The position numbers and the translations under genes were made by a program. A model generated the notes under the pieces. That model searched no databases, was not told the origin of the DNA, and was given only the letters and a program-made list of their open reading frames with translations. Positions 1-11,840 of a DNA stretch of 64,000 nucleotides are shown in pieces (within the stretch, counting starts at the first letter, position 1; each line of letters opens with the position of its first letter). Origin of the DNA: Paramyrothecium sp. XJ0827 (lineage: Eukaryota; Ascomycota; Sordariomycetes; Hypocreales; Stachybotryaceae); assembly GCA_020881915.1 (NCBI GenBank), contig JAJFPB010000001.1, forward strand, positions 1,302,001 through 1,366,000. The letters are read 5' to 3'.

Positions 1-2401
1 CAATCCTACCTTGGGATCTGCAAGGTACACAACGGCACGAACCCGAAACTCGGGCTCGACTGCTGCAAGATCTCACCAGATTGCGGATTGAGTTGCTCGC
101 AAAGCCTTCAACAAGAGTCCGACGCAGCCAATAGCGCAACCGCAGTTTTTCGACGAAGCCACAGAGTCTTGGGTCGAGGACGATCAACAGGGCTGAAGGG
201 GAGGATCGGAAATACTGAGCCCTGCAGTTTCAGACACCCCTGCTGGTCGCTCAACGCACTCATGGTGCCCAGGGGTGGGGACTTTGCTCTGGAATCGTCC
301 TTGGACCACTGGCACTCTGGGGAAAGCGAAGGATTTGTTAGTGTCGCTGCCTTAACATAGAAATAAGGTCCGAGCTGGAGTCCGAACGGCGCAATGAGGG
401 CGTCCACAAGAACAAGCACTCCGCCACGGGAATTGACCATGATGCTGATCATCAATATCAACAGCACGCTTCATGATGAGATCTCGGACTTGCGATGATT
501 GAACTCATGCGTAATCCGAAACTAATCTTCCCGTAGGCATGGCAAGTCATCCAGTGCGACACGTACGAGCGCATTGGCCCCTATTCACCGCTGCAGAAAA
601 TAACAAGAAGCGCGCCGTGGCCCGTCATTCGTTTGCTGAGCCACATGCCACCAACACACTTACGCTTGCTTGCACGATGCGTTGGACAAGGTGGACCGGA
701 CCCATTCGAGCCCGGCCACGCAGATTCCAAGTCCATCCGCAGAGTCCGAGATGATCTGCTGAGCAAAGTTGGGGAAACGTACATATCGCATCGACACGAC
801 TCTCAAGCCCTGGGGCAAAAGGCCATGGGGCCAACACAGGCGAAATAATTGGAGACTGGAGCAGGCCCGGCAGATGATTCCAACCATGTGTCCTCGGATC
901 TCGTTCGCAAGACTGCCACGGGCATCAACGGCTGCCTGCAAGGGTTCGCTCCCATGAGATGATGCCAAGCATATTTTGCATCGTCTGACTGCTGGACCAC
1001 GGCATAGTCTAAGACGAATGTGGTAGAGGGTTTGTGCAAGGGCAGCAGGCGTGATTGGGTTGTTTGCCGGTGGCCAGTTTCTTCAAGGTGCCACAGGGGC
1101 CTCTTCGCACTAAAGCCAGTGGTGCAGATTCGCTGTGATAAAAATAGCAACCGTGGCTTGAGCCGGCGATTGCGTGAAGAAAGGCTTTTTGGTGGACTTG
1201 TCCCACAGACGGAGCGTGCTGTACTTGGTGCCTGTACAATATCTTCGTCGCGTTTTAGAGAATCACCGTGCTGAATGTGATTCCCACTGGCGCAAGTGTA
1301 GATGCATTGAAGATGTATTTCGGAATGCACTTGGTTGCGCTCTCGTCAAACGAACTTGGCAGAGAACATTCACTATCTTCTTACTAAACCAAAGGCCATC
1401 TTGTCCCATGCCCCGAGTCGCGGAACTTCAGGGAAACTAAGTGCATGCGCTGACAGCGATCAACCTGTGGTAGATGGTCATGGATAGTGGGAGACTGGGA
1501 GGTGAACTGGCAAGCTGCTGTTTGATATGAAGAATCAGCGTTGGAATCGCCTTCAGGGTAGGTCGAGGTCAGACGGAAGCCCGAATATTACCCCAAGTTA
1601 TCAAGCGCCGAATTAGTTTCTTGAGAAGCCTGTCCTGCCTCGCCATACACCAGCTTCATCACATCACGCACACCGCAGCATAAGGCTCAAGCTCGTTTGC
1701 TCCATTACGTGAGGCATGGAACTGCACAAAACTTCTTTGGGTCCAATGAGCAAGCTGGAGTTCCTAGAGTCTCTTGAGGCGATATTCCCCGAGCAGGCAT
1801 ATCCAACTCCAACACAGCCAATCCCCGCAAGCGACGGCAAATCTCTGGAACTCGAAGACGGAATCGGAGTCGGACATGTCGCTGGGGAAAGGATGGATGA
1901 ACTTATGATGCTCCTTGCGGGGTATGATGGGTCTTCTCGCTCAGTACTGCCAATCACGACCTGAAGGTCAGACGCTACTACACAGTAGGTCATGAACCCA
2001 CCAGGGGGGCACCGGTCCGTGGTACCGAAAGTGCGCTACTCGGAGTAGCTACTCGGAGTTCGTGTTCGTTGAAGAATGTGACAAGTCGCGCCTTCTTCAA
2101 ACATTAGATGAATTCCTAACAAGAGGGTTGTCTCCCAGCGTCTTGTGACTACTCAACTCATATATTGGTTATAGAGTGGTGGCTGGCAACAATAAGTCGG
2201 ACCTCAACAAGCCCCAAGATATAGCCTCCGTCAGATCCAGCCTTGTTTGGCGCATGTCCTGATTCGCGCCCCAGGCTCCGGCTCCGACTTCCCCTTCCGC
2301 TCCTCCATCTCCATCCCCATCCCCTTCTACCTCTCTATTTAAGGTTATTTCTTATCTCACCGCTAGAGAAATCGTCTTGCACATCCTCACGAGTCGAAGC
2401 A
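1..2401. other. Gene-free stretch upstream of the first MFS gene
   Basis: I find no convincing gene here. The open frames are short, overlap on both strands and show no recognisable domain or splice-linked continuation. An 82-codon plus-strand frame at 1716-1964 is the least unlikely candidate but is unrecognised. A 13-bp near-perfect tandem duplication (gctactcggagta, 12 of 13 matching) lies at 2035-2060. The last 150 bp (about 2250-2400) is strongly pyrimidine-rich on the plus strand, as is common just upstream of fungal start codons, and is probably the core promoter and leader of the MFS gene at 2402. Confidence 0.6.
2035..2060. repeat. 13-bp tandem duplication
   Basis: Two adjacent copies of gctactcggagta/t, 2035-2047 and 2048-2060, differ only at the last base. 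They lie about 350 bp upstream of the MFS start codon. No function is inferred. Confidence 0.7.
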
Positions 2402-3976
2402 ATGGCGACGGCGACGACAACATTGGCTCCGCCCGCGCCCGCAGAGCCAATTGAGCTGCATGGCCTGAACACTGGCGACGTCGGCGCCGGCCGTCCCCTC
2501 GGCTCACTCTCGCCCAAGCACGATGCGGCCATCGACGACGCCCAGGAGCAGCCGCGCAGCTCCGAGGAGGGCGGCACCCCTCCCCTCGACGCCCACGGTG
2601 AAGTCGAGCGGTGGAACCACCCAAAGGGCAATGTGCCCAAGCTGGGCTTTGTCTTCCTGTGCTTCATCATTGCCGGTCTCAACGACGGAGCCGTGGGCGC
2701 TCTCATCCCCTACGTACGTACGGATCACAGGCGGCTGCTAACGAGCTGCTCAAGCAAATGAGTGCTGACTTTGGCTCCCACAGCTGGAAGAGTACTATCA
2801 TCTTAACTACACCATCGTCTCCCTTATTTTCTTGACGCCTTTCGCCGGCTACTCGGTTGCCGCCTTCGTCAACGCCCGCATCCACATGGCCCTGGGCCAG
2901 CGCGGCATCGCATACCTTGCGCCGCTCTGCCACATCGCCACCTACGCCGTCCTCGCCTCTCACCCGCCCTACCCTGTCCTTGTCGCTTGCAACGCTCTCA
3001 GCGGTTTTGGTAACGGCCTTACCGACGCCGCCTTCTGCTCCTGGGTCGGCGCCATGGACAAGGCCAACGCCATCCAGGGCATCATGCACGCCATGTACTC
3101 AGTTGGCGGTCTGTTTGCGCCCCTGATCGCGACATCGATGGTTGTTCAGGCTAAATTGCCCTGGTACACGTTCTACTATGTTATGGTACGCCAACAAACC
3201 CCAAGGTGCTCATCGACCAAAGTCACTAATCATTGCTAGGTCGGTCTTTCTGTGCTGGAGCTTGTCGGTCTGTCCATCACTTTCTGGCAGAGAGACGGAG
3301 CTCACTACCGCGCTCAACACTCCGACGGTGAGGAGGGATCTGGCGCCGGCACCAGGGAAGCCATGAAGTCCAAAGTGACATGGCTCTGCGCCGCGTTCTT
3401 CTTCACTTATATGGGTGTCGAAGGTAAGCTTCATCTTACTGCTCATAACGTCGACAAGTCTGACCCGTGTACATAGTTGGCCTCGGCGGTTGGATCGTCA
3501 CCTTCATGCTGCGTGTCCGACACGCAACCCCCTACGCGTCCGGTATCTCGGGCTCTGGCTTCTGGGCGGGCATGGCTGTTGGCCGTGCGAGTTTGGGCTT
3601 TGTCACAGAGCGATACGGCGAGCGCCTGTGCATCTCCATCTACCTTGTCATCTGCTTGGGGCTGCAGCTGCTTTTCTGGCTCGTCCCCAAGTTCGTCGTC
3701 TCGGCTGTCGCCGTTGCATTCCTCGGTTTCTTTCTTGGACCCCTCTTCCCTGGCGCTGTCATGGTGACGGCCAAGCTGCTCCCGAAGCGCATCCATGTCA
3801 GCGCCATTGGCTTCGCCATGGCCCTGGGTGGAACTGGTGGTACAGTGTTTCCATTCATTATTGGCGCCATTGCCGGGAGCAAGGGCGTCAAAGTGCTGCA
3901 GCCGGTTATTCTGGCCCTCATTGTCCTTGTTGCAATTGTCTGGATCAGCTTCCCTCGTATTAAGAAGAGGGACTAG
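2402..3976 (+). CDS. MFS transporter, Bsc6-like
   Basis: Predicted 465-residue major facilitator superfamily protein of the plasma or an internal membrane. The substrate cannot be read from sequence. Exons are 2402-2713, 2784-3185, 3240-3423 and 3477-3976. All three introns have GT-AG ends and the joined frame is open to TAG. Residues 1 to about 75 are a hydrophilic, Ala/Pro/Asp-rich cytosolic tail. From about residue 80 hydrophobic helices follow, beginning LGFVFLCFIIAGLNDGAVG, with the Asn-Asp pair in helix 1 and a GFGNGLTDAAFCSW helix that I associate with the fungal Bsc6 (bypass of stop codon 6) MFS group. A hydrophilic loop (GEEGSGAGTREAMKSK) separates the two halves, as in 12-helix MFS proteins. 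The ATG at 2402 is used because the frame upstream opens only in pyrimidine-rich leader DNA. Family assignment is firm; the subfamily name is from memory of similar proteins. Confidence 0.88.
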
Positions 3977-5115
3977 GAGAAGAGAAACCCATTCGCAATC
4001 GAAGTGATAGAAGTAATACCCCAAAAGAGTGAATAGGGCAATGAATAGATCCACTATAGAGTAGCTGTATTGACTTGAAGTTGGAACTGAGCATCCCGAG
4101 TCAAGAATCTAGTCGTGCCAACGTAGCCGCCAGCACTCGCCCATCGACTACAACTGTACTGAGCTCGACTACCCGACCATCTCCAAGTTCAGTCGATTGT
4201 ACGTGTATTCAGGCGTTCTGCTACCGAGTGCAATCCGAGCGAATTGAGAGGGGCGTAGCAGGGCCAGGAGGCCGAAGGTGACCCTAGTGCTCATATTTCA
4301 GGTACTATCCATTTATCGCAGGAAGAAATTGATGATTGGTTTAACTCTCACACTCGCATGTTTCGTGATTGTCCGCCCCCTGTGCTTTGGACATCACGGA
4401 TAGACTATTTAAATATGTGAATAGCCTTCCTTGTATAAGCCATCGACTATCATTTCGGCTGGCTTTGCATTTGCAAGAATCTCAAACGTAGGACTTTGCC
4501 AAAATTAGCTCTATGAAGGGTGGCCGCGCTCCTTGCGACTAACACTTCTCAGGATTGACCCGTATCCATTGGTTTTAGAGCTATTCACTCTGTTTTGGCG
4601 GCTAGATACCCAACACACAATTCCAGATGAGCTTGTGAGTGCGCCAATTCCCTTAGGGATTTCATCTTGTGCAACTGTATGGTCTGGGGACTATGGGGAA
4701 TCATTTGGAAAACCTGTTGCAGCATCTGATTTCGGAGAAATGGGCTGGTGGATCTACATCGTAGCGCTTTGATTAAGCCGTAAAAGAGGAAATTCGCGCC
4801 ACCATGCAGCGCCCAGGGTCAAGGGTTCACGGCTGGCTGGCGGCTGGGTAAGGTAACGCGTTGTCTTCCAGGATCTCCGCAGTGTAGCAGCGAAGTTGGT
4901 CTCCGATTGGTCCCAGCGGCGCGGTATATCGATTAAGCTCGCCGGCGGGCGGCGGATTGAGACATCTTCACCCATGTTTCAACGACAAAAGATAACACCC
5001 CGACCTTTGCTGAACCACGGAGAGACACTAGCACCACTACCGATCAGAATCCTGACGAATGGAAAGCCTCTCATGCGATTGAGACCCCCACTGAACGGCC
5101 TCTCATATCTTGATT

Positions 5116-5578
5116 CCAATCGAAACAGGGGCGTTCCGCCAATTCCACTGCTTGGAGATCCTATGCCAAGGGATCTCTTATGATCCAATGCCTCTAATAC
5201 GCCCAGCCCAGCGGCTTACTACCTTGATTCAAAGGTATTACATGACCATATTTTATGGGAAGCCACTCATTGGCTTCCTTCAATCAGCCAATCTTTACAT
5301 GTGTGTAGTAGACGAAGCATTTCCGATAAGATTGCAGCTGTGGTCCTCTGATTGGCCACTTCTAATTCCACGACATCATGCCCAGACCTCTTATCAGTGA
5401 ATGGTCGGTCCACTCGCCCGTAACCCAATCAAGCCTCAGCAGGGGGGGGCACTTGATCGTCTCCGTCCAATTTAACCAATTTGTTTTACACCGGCGAGAA
5501 ATCGGAGAGCTTGAAGAAATATTCAAGACGTCATTGCAATGGGCGTATAGGACAGAGAAAATTCACAAGAAAACCAAT
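5116..5578. promoter_or_regulatory. Cluster of ten CCAAT boxes upstream of urea transporter
   Basis: CCAAT occurs on the plus strand at 5116, 5139, 5185, 5288, 5425, 5467, 5476 and 5574, and as its reverse (ATTGG) at 5269 and 5351. Ten pentamers in about 460 bp is well above the one or two expected by chance. CCAAT is the binding core of the fungal Hap/CBC complex, which acts on nitrogen, carbon and iron genes. The block sits 400-870 bp upstream of the urea transporter start codon. Binding is inferred only. Confidence 0.5.
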
Positions 5579-5780
5579 CAGAGCAAAAGTATAATATGTA
5601 ATCATCGAGAAAAGCCTGTACAGCATCAACAAACAATGGCTTCATTGTGTAATTCAGGTTTGACACTGCATGGAAGGCTTGCCCAGGCTCGCTTCGGACC
5701 AAGAATTCCATCTCAGCCCGTCCATAATTGTGGGACAGGGTGGGTTCAAAGGCGTGTAGGGATTGCGTAACAGTCGATAA
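5324..5780. promoter_or_regulatory. Three GATA (HGATAR) sites upstream of urea transporter
   Basis: CGATAA occurs at 5324-5329 and 5775-5780, and TTATCA (TGATAA on the other strand) at 5391-5396. HGATAR is the recognition core of AreA/NIT2-type nitrogen regulators. Two or more such sites near a urea transporter fit nitrogen catabolite control, which is how Dur3/UreA genes are known to be regulated in other ascomycetes. The sites are seen; regulation is inferred. Confidence 0.45.
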
Positions 5781-5984
5781 CCAGCAGCCATGTACGTCGA
5801 ATCGATATCGGCATCAGCTTTAACGTCTCGGCGCGAGTTTGACCAACAGTCAACCCAGTCCATCGGAGTCGTCCGCAGGGCGCAGACCATGTATATCTAC
5901 GCCGGCCGCCGTCCATCCTCCAGTATGGGTGTCCCTCGTGCTTATTTGCAGCATCTCCAGAGGCATTGAGAATCACCAGCCAAA

Positions 5985-8097
5985 ATGTCGTCCAACTCCG
6001 CTGGTCCGGCCTTGTCCCAGGGTGTCGGCTATGGTGTCGTGCTCGGTGTTGGTGCTGCCTTCGCTGTGTTCATGATTACACTTACACACATCCTCAAGCG
6101 CTTCAACAATGAAGTCCAGACCTCAGAAATGTTCACAACAGCTGGGAGGTCCGTCAAGTCGGGTCTTGTAGCAGCAGCTGTTGCCTCTTCATGGACGTGG
6201 GCCGCTACTCTATTGCAAAGTACGGGTGTCTGCTACCGATACGGTGTCTCTGGACCCTTTTGGTGAGTAATTTAATAGGAGTCCAATTATGAAAAAGCTT
6301 CTCACAACCCATAGGTACGCTTCTGGTGCCACAGTCCAGATCATTCTCTTTGCAACGCTCGCCATCACCCTCAAGAAACGTGCCCCGAACGCGCATACCT
6401 TCCTCGAAGCCATCCGTGCCCGCTACGGCGCTCCCGCACATTTCACCTTCATCTTCTTCGGCCTGGTCACCAACGTCCTCGTCTCGCTCATGCTCATCGC
6501 CGGTGGTGCTGCCACCATCAACGCGTTGACAGGCATGCATGGTGTTGCTGCCATCTTCCTCATGCCCATTCCCGTCGTGGCGTACACCTTCATCGGCGGT
6601 ATCAAGGCGACTTTCATCACGGACTACATTCATGGCGCTGTCGTCCTGATTATCATCATTACCTTCGCCCTCACTGCGTACTCGACCTCAGAGTACCTGG
6701 GTAGCCCTGGCGCTGTGTACGATTTGCTTGTCGAGGCTGCCACGAACCACCCTGTTTCTGGTAACCAAGATGGAAGCTACCTAACAATGCGCTCGACAGG
6801 TGGTGTCACATTCTTCGTGATCAACATTGTTGGCAACTTCGGCACGGTTTTCCTGGATGCAGGCTATTCTCAGAAGGCCATTGCTGCCCACCCTGTCCAT
6901 GCCCTCCCTGGCTACATCATGGGCGGTCTTGCTTGGTTCGCCATCCCATGGCTCACAGCGACAACGCTTGGTCTGTCCGCTTTGGCTCTTGAGTCTAGCC
7001 CGCGTTTCCCTACTTACCCCAACCGCATGACGGAAGCCGATGTGTCGGCCGGCCTCGCCCTTCCCTACGCTGCTGTCGCTTTGCTGGGCAAAGGTGGCGC
7101 AGGAGCAACGCTTGTCATGATCTTCCTGGCTGTCACATCTTCCTTCAACTCGGAGCTCATTGCCGTCTCTTCAATTGTGACTTACGACATTTACCGAGCG
7201 TACATCAACCCCGAAGCCTCTGGCAAGAAGCTCGTCTGGATGTCGCATATGGGAATGGTCGTCTACGCTACTATCATCTGCCTCGTTTCCGTTGGTCTAT
7301 GGTACAACGGCATTTCCATGGGATACATGTACCTCCTTATGGGTGTCCTGATCTCATCAGCTGTCATCCCTGCCACATTGACGCTCTTGTGGAAGGGCCA
7401 GAATAAATGGGCGGCCACCCTGTCTCCTATACTAGGTGTCATTTGTGCCATCATTGCCTGGCTTGTCACTGCCAGCAAGACCTGTGGTGCCCTGGATGTA
7501 ACTTGCACCGGCTCAAACAATCCCATGTTGGCGGGTAACCTGACAGCGCTCTTATCCCCAGTTATCTTTATCCCTATTTTCACACTCATCTTCGGACTGG
7601 ACAAGTACGACTGGCAGTCTATGCTAGCAATCCGCCAGGCCGACGATCATGACATTACAAAGGCTGCTGGCCTTAGCCCTGAGGCTATTCGCGAAATAGA
7701 GAGGGCACAAGAAGCTGACTGGGTGGCGGAGAGGAAGAAGCTTGATAGGGCGTTCAAGATTGCCAGCGTAACCACTGTCCTCTTGGCCCTATCATTCCTA
7801 ATCCTGTGGCCGATGCCACTCTACGGCTCCGGCTACATCTTCAGCAAGGGCTTCTTCACGGGCTGGGTTATTGTGGGCATCATATGGATCTTCTGCACCT
7901 TCATTGCCATTGTCATCTACCCACTGTGGGAAAGCCGAGTGACATTGAGCAGGGTCATCAGAGGAATGCTCGGATTGAAAAGAAGTGCCCCAGCCGTGGT
8001 GGAAGGCGAGCCAGCGCTAAGCGGAACAGTCACACCTACACAAGGCGAGCCAAAAACGATGAAAGACGAGGAGAAAATTGACGGCGAGAAGGTTTAG
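5985..8097 (+). CDS. DUR3: Urea active transporter (Dur3/UreA type)
   Basis: Predicted 686-residue sodium:solute symporter-family protein that imports urea (and probably polyamines) with protons across the plasma membrane. Exon 1 is 5985-6262 and exon 2 is 6315-8097, with a 52-bp GTGAGT...ATAG intron inside a Trp codon. The joined sequence reads GVSGPFWYASGATVQI, a hallmark stretch of Dur3/UreA in the second transmembrane region. The N-terminus has the LSQGVGYGVVLGVGAAFAV helix seen in this family. About 15 hydrophobic segments follow, ending in a hydrophilic Lys/Glu-rich cytosolic tail. Length matches characterised fungal urea transporters (roughly 690-735 residues). Upstream GATA and CCAAT elements fit nitrogen control. 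No frameshift or missing block is visible. Confidence 0.95.
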
Positions 8098-8606
8098 AGA
8101 AGATGATACCCGGATTGTTTAGATTATAATAGATTGAACTTTTTCACCTACTAGCTCCCACTCGATGCGTCCGTCGTAAAATTCCGTCACTTAATCCCTT
8201 GACTTGTGGTGTATTAACTTACTGTCTAGGAAAATTACTGCCATATGAATGGTTTCATAAATGTATAGAACATGAACTTTCTTAAAAAGAGTCCTTGCTG
8301 GAGTTTGAGGACCTGGAAGATCTGAAGAAAGCGGTGTCAGGACACATGAAACGGCGACTGTTACAGCCCTTAAGAGGCGCAGATAACTATGTAAGGAGCC
8401 GCTGCTCCCTCGTAGCTAGGGCTCTTCAGAGATGAATTTACAATTACTGCACCCATAGCGCTCTTCACTCTGATTCAGCAACCCGTTCTCTGACAAGCGG
8501 CATGTCACTAAGCTCTCAAGGATGCTCTCAACATCCACAATAGTGTCACAAGAACAATCAAGTAGCCGAATACCTAAGCTAATACAATGATTCGACAGCG
8601 GAAGTC

Positions 8607-9236
8607 TTACCCCATATTGTTATGGGGTATTAAAGAAAGGCCTCCCAATGATTTCGCAATCATCACCACAGTAAGCCACAACTTTTGAGGACTGGTTATA
8701 AATGCATACTTGATGGGGAAAAAGGGTCTACCTGCGTAAGTTACTAGGTCAATTGATCTTTCGGGGAAGTCATCATGACTTGACGCATAATATTTGTTTA
8801 TAACGATAAAAATCATAAAGCTATATACAGACCTGTGCAAATCAAGAGCCTCTACCAACTGGCAATACATTACTACGGCTTGTCCTGAGCCGGATCCTTC
8901 GCTTGAGCTCTTTTCATTGTTGCCAAACCCTTGAACTCGGTAGCACGCCTGTTGCAAATTAGAACACCACCCCGTTACGATCATACACATGTACGGACTG
9001 TTTTTCCTTGCCAATAATGCCAGGTCCTTCTGGATATAACCTGAGCTACTTGTCAGAGAGCGTGAATAGAGAACTTGGATGGGTGGAACAAAACCTGCCA
9101 GTCCCTCTGCCTTGCTACTGTTGCGAATAATTGCCATTTGCACCCATAAATCAGCAGATGCACCGGAAGTTGTTGCCTTCTGCCAGCCTTCAACTGCTTC
9201 GATTGCAAGAGCCTCTTGTTCGTTATTACAAGCAAT
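8607..9236 (-). pseudogene. Unrecognised 209-codon open segment, possible gene relic
   Basis: On the minus strand the frame is open from 9236 down to a stop at 8607. The upstream part (9236 to about 8990) reads like real protein, for example EALAIEAVEGWQKA followed by GLAGFVPPIQVLYS, and has no low-complexity bias. I do not recognise the family. There is no ATG at the open end, and the part nearest 8607 looks less protein-like. A second open segment in the same minus-strand frame lies upstream at 9345-9638, separated by about 105 bp that contain stops and a tandem repeat. A broken gene is therefore plausible, but chance openness or an unrecognised splice structure cannot be excluded. Confidence 0.25.
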
Positions 9237-9286
9237 TCACAGAAAACTATTCTAACAATATTCCATACATAGACTAATATCTTCCC

Positions 9287-9330
9287 ATCAAAATCCTATC
9301 AAAGCTCTATTAAAATCCTATTAAAATCCT
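9287..9330. repeat. 11-bp tandem repeat, four copies
   Basis: Four contiguous units: atcaaaatcct (9287-9297), atcaaagctct (9298-9308), attaaaatcct (9309-9319) and attaaaatcct (9320-9330), followed by a partial fifth unit. The array lies in AT-rich DNA between two same-frame open segments on the minus strand. Confidence 0.85.
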
Positions 9331-9344
9331 ACTGTAAAAGGATA

Positions 9345-9638
9345 TTATTTTGAGCGAAGCAAAGATCTTCTATATCTTTGAGTGATCGCCTTGAGGTCTA
9401 GGAACCACATGCCACTCAGACCACTGCCGGAGTAAGCGATGTATTTCCTGGCTTGCGCGAAAGTCGATGGAGGTGCAAACCTGCCGCCAAGCTGAAATGA
9501 AGCTTCAAAAAAATAGTTAGTTGGAGGTATGGATATGCCTAACAAAGTGAGCGAGCAGGGAATTGCTACAGAGCCTTCGTAACCACTTGTTGCACGACTG
9601 TTTAACATGATAGGTGCCATGTCATGCGCCGGCGACAC
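9345..9638 (-). pseudogene. Unrecognised 97-codon open segment, possible gene relic
   Basis: Minus-strand open frame with plausible protein character (for example GYEGSVAIPCSL and FAPPSTFAQARKYIAYSG), in the same frame as the open segment 8607-9236. I see no consensus donor near its 3' end that would join the two cleanly. It ends in a TAA directly before the 11-bp repeat array. It is listed only because the pair may be one decayed gene; the family is not recognised. Confidence 0.2.
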
Positions 9639-9888
9639 AAAATCTCTCCGACAAATATTTTATAATCTAATCCGCACCAAATCAAGGTAGACAATGCGGG
9701 TTAAGCTGTTAAACCTATTGCAGTTTCAGATTTTATTACATGATTCATCGATAACGTCGGACACTGTGTCATCAAGCTGCATTTTGTGAATGAATTCATG
9801 GTATTCATAAATCTGCGCTAAACGCCAGGCTAATAGCACCAAGACAATTATCTTACAATTAAACTAATACACAAGTGTAATGACTCGC

Positions 9889-11840
9889 CTAAACATGCTC
9901 GTTGTGAGCATGAGATGCGTCGCGAGAGTTCTTCTTGGTGTGTTCTATGGGCACACCAGACTCGTTCGCGATGTGGGTATCTCCGCTCAATCTCTCATCA
10001 CCAGCAGCACCGCTTGCACCGACCGGCGCTGCCTCAAGGGCGATGCCTGCCTCGCGACGAATGCGTTCCATCTCTTCCTGGGTTGGAGGCACCCACTTGT
10101 TGCTCTTCCAGGGCTTGACGCGCTGAAGGTACATAGTGTCAATCTCCTCCAGCGTTCGTCCAGTGCCTTCGATAACGAAGAAGTAGACAATGACAGCGGC
10201 AAGGAGGTTACATCCGGCGAAGACGTAACCGTATGCAAAGCCAATGTCATTGGTAATAAAGGGTGTGAAGAAACCAATGCAGAAGTTCCAGGTCCAGTTG
10301 CTGGCCGTCGACAAAGCCATACCCTTGGCGCGGTATCGCGAAGGGAAAATCTCGGCCTGAATAGCCCAAATCATTGGACCCCAGGTTGTTGCAAAGCCAC
10401 AGAAGAAGAGGGCGGCAAAGACAATCATGATGATGCCCGGGGTACGCGATCCCTCAAGGTCGTTCTCGTCGAAGAGGATGTAGCCGACGGATGCGAAGAC
10501 CATGAAACAAGCAAACATCCACAACGAACCTGCGATCAGAGACTTTCTTCGGCCAAACTTCTCTACCATGTAAAGACCAGGGAAAGTTGCCAGGAAGTTG
10601 ATTGTGTTGAGAATGATCTGTGTGATGAACGAATCGATGGAGACAGCGCTGAAGATTGTCACACCTTTACATCTCAACTGTCAGCTACCACATCCATATG
10701 TCTGGAAATGAAGGGCACAGGAAAGTGCAAAATAATGGAAAAAAAGAAAAGTCTTATGACTTACCATAGTAGAGGAAGTAGTTGGCGCCAGAAAGTTGCT
10801 GGAACATCTGGAGTGTCATACCAAGCAAGATTCGGTATGTCATGCGGGGCGCCTTGAACATGCCAAAGAACTCGTTCATGGAGCTAGTCTCGGCCATGAT
10901 TGCCTTCTCGGCATCGAGCTTGGAAACAATCTCCTTGACTTCAGAACGGATGGCATGGTGGTTGTGGCTGGCGCCGTAGACGCGGCACAGTGTGTTCTCG
11001 GCGCGCTCGCCCTGTCCGTGGCGGAAGTCGTAGCGGGGCGTCTCGGGGAAGAACAGAATGCCAACACCGAGGATGAGGGTCCAGATCCAGCCGAGGCCGA
11101 TGACGATGCGCCACGAGGCGGAAGAGTTGGCGTGATCCTGGACGGTGGCGTAATTGAAGCACGCGGCGAGGAAGATGCCCAGCGTGATGAAGAGCTGGTA
11201 CGTGCAGACCAGAGCACCACGGATCCAGGGCGGCGCTGTCTCGGCCTGGTACATGGGAACAAGCAGACTGAGTGCGCCGACACCGAAGCCCGCGACGAGA
11301 CGCCCGAGCATGATTTGGTACCAAGCCCGGATGGCGGCGATCTGGATGAGGAAGCCGACCGAGGTGACGATGCACCAGATGGAGATGGAGATACGGCGGC
11401 CGATGGCGTCGGCGAGAGGGGCAGCGGCGAGGGCTCCGATGAGGGTGCCGATGGACAGCAGGGCGACGATGAGGCCGGAGCGGATGGTGCCGAAGTGGCG
11501 CTCGCCGGTGTCGTCGGTCTCACCGAAGCGCTCGAGGAAGTCTGGCATCTCGAGGAAACCAGAGATCTGACCGGTGTCGTAGCCGAAACTGGTAGTGGTG
11601 GTTAGTTGGTTGACTTACACGATGGAGCGGCGCACTAGGCCGGACGTCGGGATCCGGGAAAACTTACATCAATCCTCCCATGGAGACGAGGACACCCATG
11701 GTAAACGACCGCATCGTCACACGCGGCAGCGGGGAGTAGTCCCAGCCAGCCTCGGAAGGGCGCCGGCCATCTTGCCTGGGCTTCTCGGCGCTCGGGTCGA
11801 TGTGGTCAAAGGTGACCGTGTTCATGCCGCCTCGCTTCAT
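9889..11840 (-). CDS. MFS hexose (sugar porter) transporter
   Basis: Predicted 590-residue sugar/H+ symporter of the plasma membrane. Exons in transcript order are 11840-11668, 11588-10765 and 10664-9889, with both introns GT-AG. Sugar-porter signatures are present: MGGLIFGYDTGQISGF in helix 1 (split by intron 1), LADAIGRR between helices 2 and 3, PETPRY before the central loop, QQLSGANYFLYYG in helix 7 (split by intron 2), EKFGRRKSL, and EIFPSRYRAKGMALS near the end. The C-terminal cytosolic tail of about 90 residues is hydrophilic. The first ATG in frame is at 11840; the slightly longer frame would need a TTG. Hexose is the likely substrate from overall similarity to glucose transporters, but other sugars cannot be excluded. 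Confidence 0.93.

Larger units (their letters stand above)
3977..5984. other. Intergenic region: MFS 3' end and urea transporter promoter
   Basis: No gene is supported. The left part should hold the 3' untranslated region of the MFS gene. The right 900 bp is the likely promoter of the urea transporter and contains the CCAAT-box and GATA elements listed separately. Open frames (for example 4896-5183, 5378-5770) are short, unconserved in appearance and overlap frames on the other strand. Confidence 0.6.
8098..9888. other. AT-rich intergenic region with decayed coding remnants
   Basis: This stretch between the convergent urea and hexose transporter genes is visibly richer in A+T from about 8580 to 9880. 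It contains the two same-frame open segments and the 11-bp repeat array listed separately. No intact gene is supported. It may be an old, mutated gene or element. Confidence 0.5.

Noticed and set aside
803..1330. 175-codon minus-strand frame
   Set aside because: Composition and lack of any motif suggest chance; other frames are also open across it.
9880..11605. 325- and 269-codon plus-strand frames over the hexose transporter
   Set aside because: Both are shadows of the transporter exons; they cross its introns and show no domain.
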